Of a DNA stretch of 19,699 nt, positions 18,327 to 19,699 are shown piece by piece. A program made the position numbers and the translations under genes. Every line of letters starts with the position of its first letter. The first letter of the stretch is position 1. The notes below the pieces were generated by a model. It made no database searches, was not told where the DNA came from, and saw only the letters and a list, made by a program, of their open reading frames with translations. Source of the stretch: Cymbomonas tetramitiformis (taxonomy: Eukaryota; Chlorophyta; Pyramimonadophyceae; Pyramimonadales; Pyramimonadaceae); NCBI GenBank assembly GCA_001247695.2, contig LGRX02010118.1, positions 1 through 19,699 of the forward strand, read 5' to 3'.

Positions 18327-18945
18327 ATGGACACACCGCCAAGACCACGTACACGCGCTAGAGCGCGTAAATTAGCGACTATTTTCGATGATGTTGGGGC
18401 ATTAAATTCGGCTACCCCTACAACGCCGCATTTGGATTCGGCTAACGAGTCGGCTGCGGCTGCGACGCTCGTTCAGCGCTTGCGAAAAGATTCTTTCGAT
18501 GTTCAGTGCGCGAAGACGGCAGCGACCAAAGTTTTGGGAGACAAAACGGCAAAATTTCATGGCAGTGAATCATCGGCTTCGGACATTTTTTCACAGCTGA
18601 TTTCCGAAATTCGGCAGCTTTTCACGCTGCAGTCACAGGCAGTTGCACCCCTATTTGAGCTGACTGACGCTGATGTTCCTGTCATGCCTACTGCCAATGA
18701 GCTGCTGTACTCTGTGCTGTTGCTGCTGACCGCACCAGGGTCTCCTGCCCGTAATTGGGTGGAGGCTTCTGGGGCTGATGTTCCTGCTGATGGCAAACGT
18801 GCCACCCTCGAGGTGGTGCGTATGCTTGCTGATGATTCGACTCCGTTCGAGTCTTTTGCTGAGCTGCTTGAGGTGAGAATCTCAGATGAACTCGACCCTG
18901 ACTCTGGCATTCGTCTTTTTAACAGTTGTCTTCGGGATGCACAGC
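18327..18945 (+). CDS. Gag-like protein of element D, truncated
   Basis: Paralogue of the element B gag. Shared blocks are KLATIFDD (B: TLSTIFDS), AKFHGSES (B: GRFSGAES), APLFELTDADVPV (B: APLFTLDDATLAV), ANELLYSVL (B: ANSLLFSTL), the PADGKR segment (B: PTDGKR), and the LEVRISDELDPDSGIRLFNSCLRDA end (B: FAVRIPAGMDPHGPIEDFNAALKAA). The start at 18327 (MDTPPRPRTRARARK) has a basic N-terminus like B. Only the N-terminal half, about 206 residues, remains. At 18946 the sequence passes into the tandem 464-bp repeat, whose first bases supply the last codons and the stop (18963-18965). The coiled coil and zinc knuckle are missing. Its codon and base composition is less GC-rich than that of the B gag. 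Confidence 0.75.
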
Positions 18946-18962
18946 TTATCGCCATGGTGGAT

Positions 18963-19038
18963 TAGCCGAGTGGATAGCTAGCCGGAATAAGTTGAAATAT
19001 TACTTCGACCGTGCTGGATCGATCCCCGGTGCAATGTC
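18963..19038 (+). ncRNA. tRNA-like segment 1 (Pol III A and B boxes)
   Basis: TAGCCGAGTGG (18963-18973) fits the tRNA A-box/D-arm, in the form common in tRNA-Ser and tRNA-Leu. GGATCGATCCC (19016-19026) fits the B-box/T-arm. A proper acceptor stem could not be formed, so it is tRNA-derived and probably not a working tRNA. Confidence 0.5.
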
Positions 19039-19053
19039 CGTATACCATTTCCC

Positions 19054-19143
19054 GTCGTCTTAGCCGAGTGGGTTAATCGCTGTATTGAGTTTCGATAAAG
19101 CGTTGCACTCCGAGCACGTGGTTACAATACCGGCGCAATGACC
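19054..19143 (+). ncRNA. tRNA-like segment 2, class II size
   Basis: A 90-nt segment with the same A-box TAGCCGAGTGG (19061-19071) and a degenerate B-box GGTTACAATACC (19120-19131). Its outer ends GTCGT and ATGAC can pair. Its 3' part, CCGGCGCAATGACC, parallels CCGGTGCAATGTCC of segment 1, so the two appear to be a dimer. The D stem and T loop deviate from consensus. Confidence 0.45.
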
Positions 19144-19409
19144 TTGAGTACGGGAAAATAAACGCTTGATGACCCGTCTGCGTATTCGGAATATAATTCC
19201 GGATGTCGTATCGAATAAAGGAATACCAGAGTACGATTGTCGTACGTAAATGGGTCCGTCGAATTTATTCGACGGAGTGGTCCTTGTAGGTACGGTCTCA
19301 AGTGACGGTTGGCGATCGTGGCTGCGCGAGCAAGTTCCATAATATTATGGAATTAAAAATGATATGCCCGTCGCTTCATAAACAAAGCCTACTAAACACT
19401 CGATTTTTT

Positions 19410-19699
19410 TTATCGCCATGGTGGATTAGCCGAGTGGATAGCCAGCCGGAATAAGTTGAAATATTACTTCGACCGTGCTGGATCGATCCCCGGTGCAATG
19501 TCCGTATACCATTTCCCGTCGTCTTAGCCGAGTGGGTTAATCGCTGTATTGAGTTTCGATAAAGCGTTGCACTCCAAGCACGTGGTTACAATACCGGCGC
19601 AGTGACCTTGAGTACGGGAAAATAAACGCTTGATGACCCGTCTGCGTATTCGGAATATAATTCCGGATGTCGTATCGAATAAAGGAATACCAGAGTACG
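19410..19699 (+). repeat. 464-bp tandem unit 2 (cut by window end)
   Basis: Direct repeat of 18946-19235, with differences at the GATAGCC, CTCCAAG and GCGCAGTG positions. Both tRNA-like segments are present again (about 19427-19502 and 19518-19607). The array may continue beyond the window. Confidence 0.88.

Larger units (their letters stand above)
18946..19409 (+). repeat. 464-bp tandem unit 1, tRNA-derived SINE-like
   Basis: The unit repeats from 19410 with about three substitutions over the 290 bp that can be compared. It carries two tRNA-like segments at its left and ends CACTCGATTTTTTT, a T-run suited to Pol III termination. It contains perfect palindromes TCCGTCGAAT-TT-ATTCGACGGA (19255-19276) and TTCCATAATATTATGGAA (19335-19352). 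The insertion interrupts the element D gag. Confidence 0.85.

Noticed and set aside
18963..19143. Functional tRNA-Ser or tRNA-Leu genes
   Set aside because: Acceptor and D stems do not pair properly and the second B-box is degenerate; tRNA-derived repeat fits better.

Overview
The window looks like repeat-dense nuclear DNA of a eukaryote. It has GT-AG introns inside transposon genes, several LTR-type elements, many CA/TG microsatellites, tRNA-like repeats, and no prokaryotic operon layout. I cannot name the organism; an alga, other protist or fungus-like lineage is possible. No ordinary host gene could be identified with confidence. Almost everything readable is mobile-element sequence.

Left part (1-8,700). 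Positions 1-1,509 look like the 3' end of a plus-strand LTR element (A): a possible protein tail, a hairpin, then an LTR-like stretch. Positions 1,758-5,143 are a complete, very young LTR retrotransposon (B). Its 211-bp LTRs differ at one base and it is flanked by a 5-bp GGAAT target duplication. Its only gene, on the minus strand, is a gag-like protein with a zinc knuckle, probably interrupted by one intron, so B is non-autonomous. After an unplaced acidic ORF (5,482-5,799) and a 97-bp inverted repeat (6,089-6,358) come a frame-broken Dam-like DNA adenine methyltransferase (6,361-7,000) and an unknown ORF (7,096-7,542). Positions 7,900-8,581 resemble the 3' end of another minus-strand LTR element (C).

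Centre (8,971-17,043). This is an 8.07-kb structure with two diverged inverted arms of about 2.7 kb whose tips match perfectly for 29 bp and read TGTCAGGG...CCCTGACA. The 2.65-kb middle holds a Ty3/gypsy-type integrase gene with an intact HHCC finger, an intact D,D35E triad and an intron. It also holds a fragment of an unknown ORF on the opposite strand. No reverse transcriptase, gag or LTR lies between the arms. The layout resembles an integrase-driven DNA transposon (Ginger-like or Polinton-like logic) and is the most unusual object here.

Right part (17,044-19,699). A fourth LTR-like element (D) is on the plus strand, with a candidate LTR and a gag clearly homologous to that of B. Its gag is cut at 18,946 by a tandem array of a 464-bp unit. 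Each unit contains two tRNA-like segments with Pol III A-box motifs and ends in a T-run, like a dimeric tRNA-derived SINE.

Across A, B and C the junction between the internal region and the LTR carries the same kind of CACCACC/GGTGG hairpin, which suggests a shared family feature. B and D share leader length, a CA|GGTT LTR junction and an ATGATTGGCTAA leader motif.
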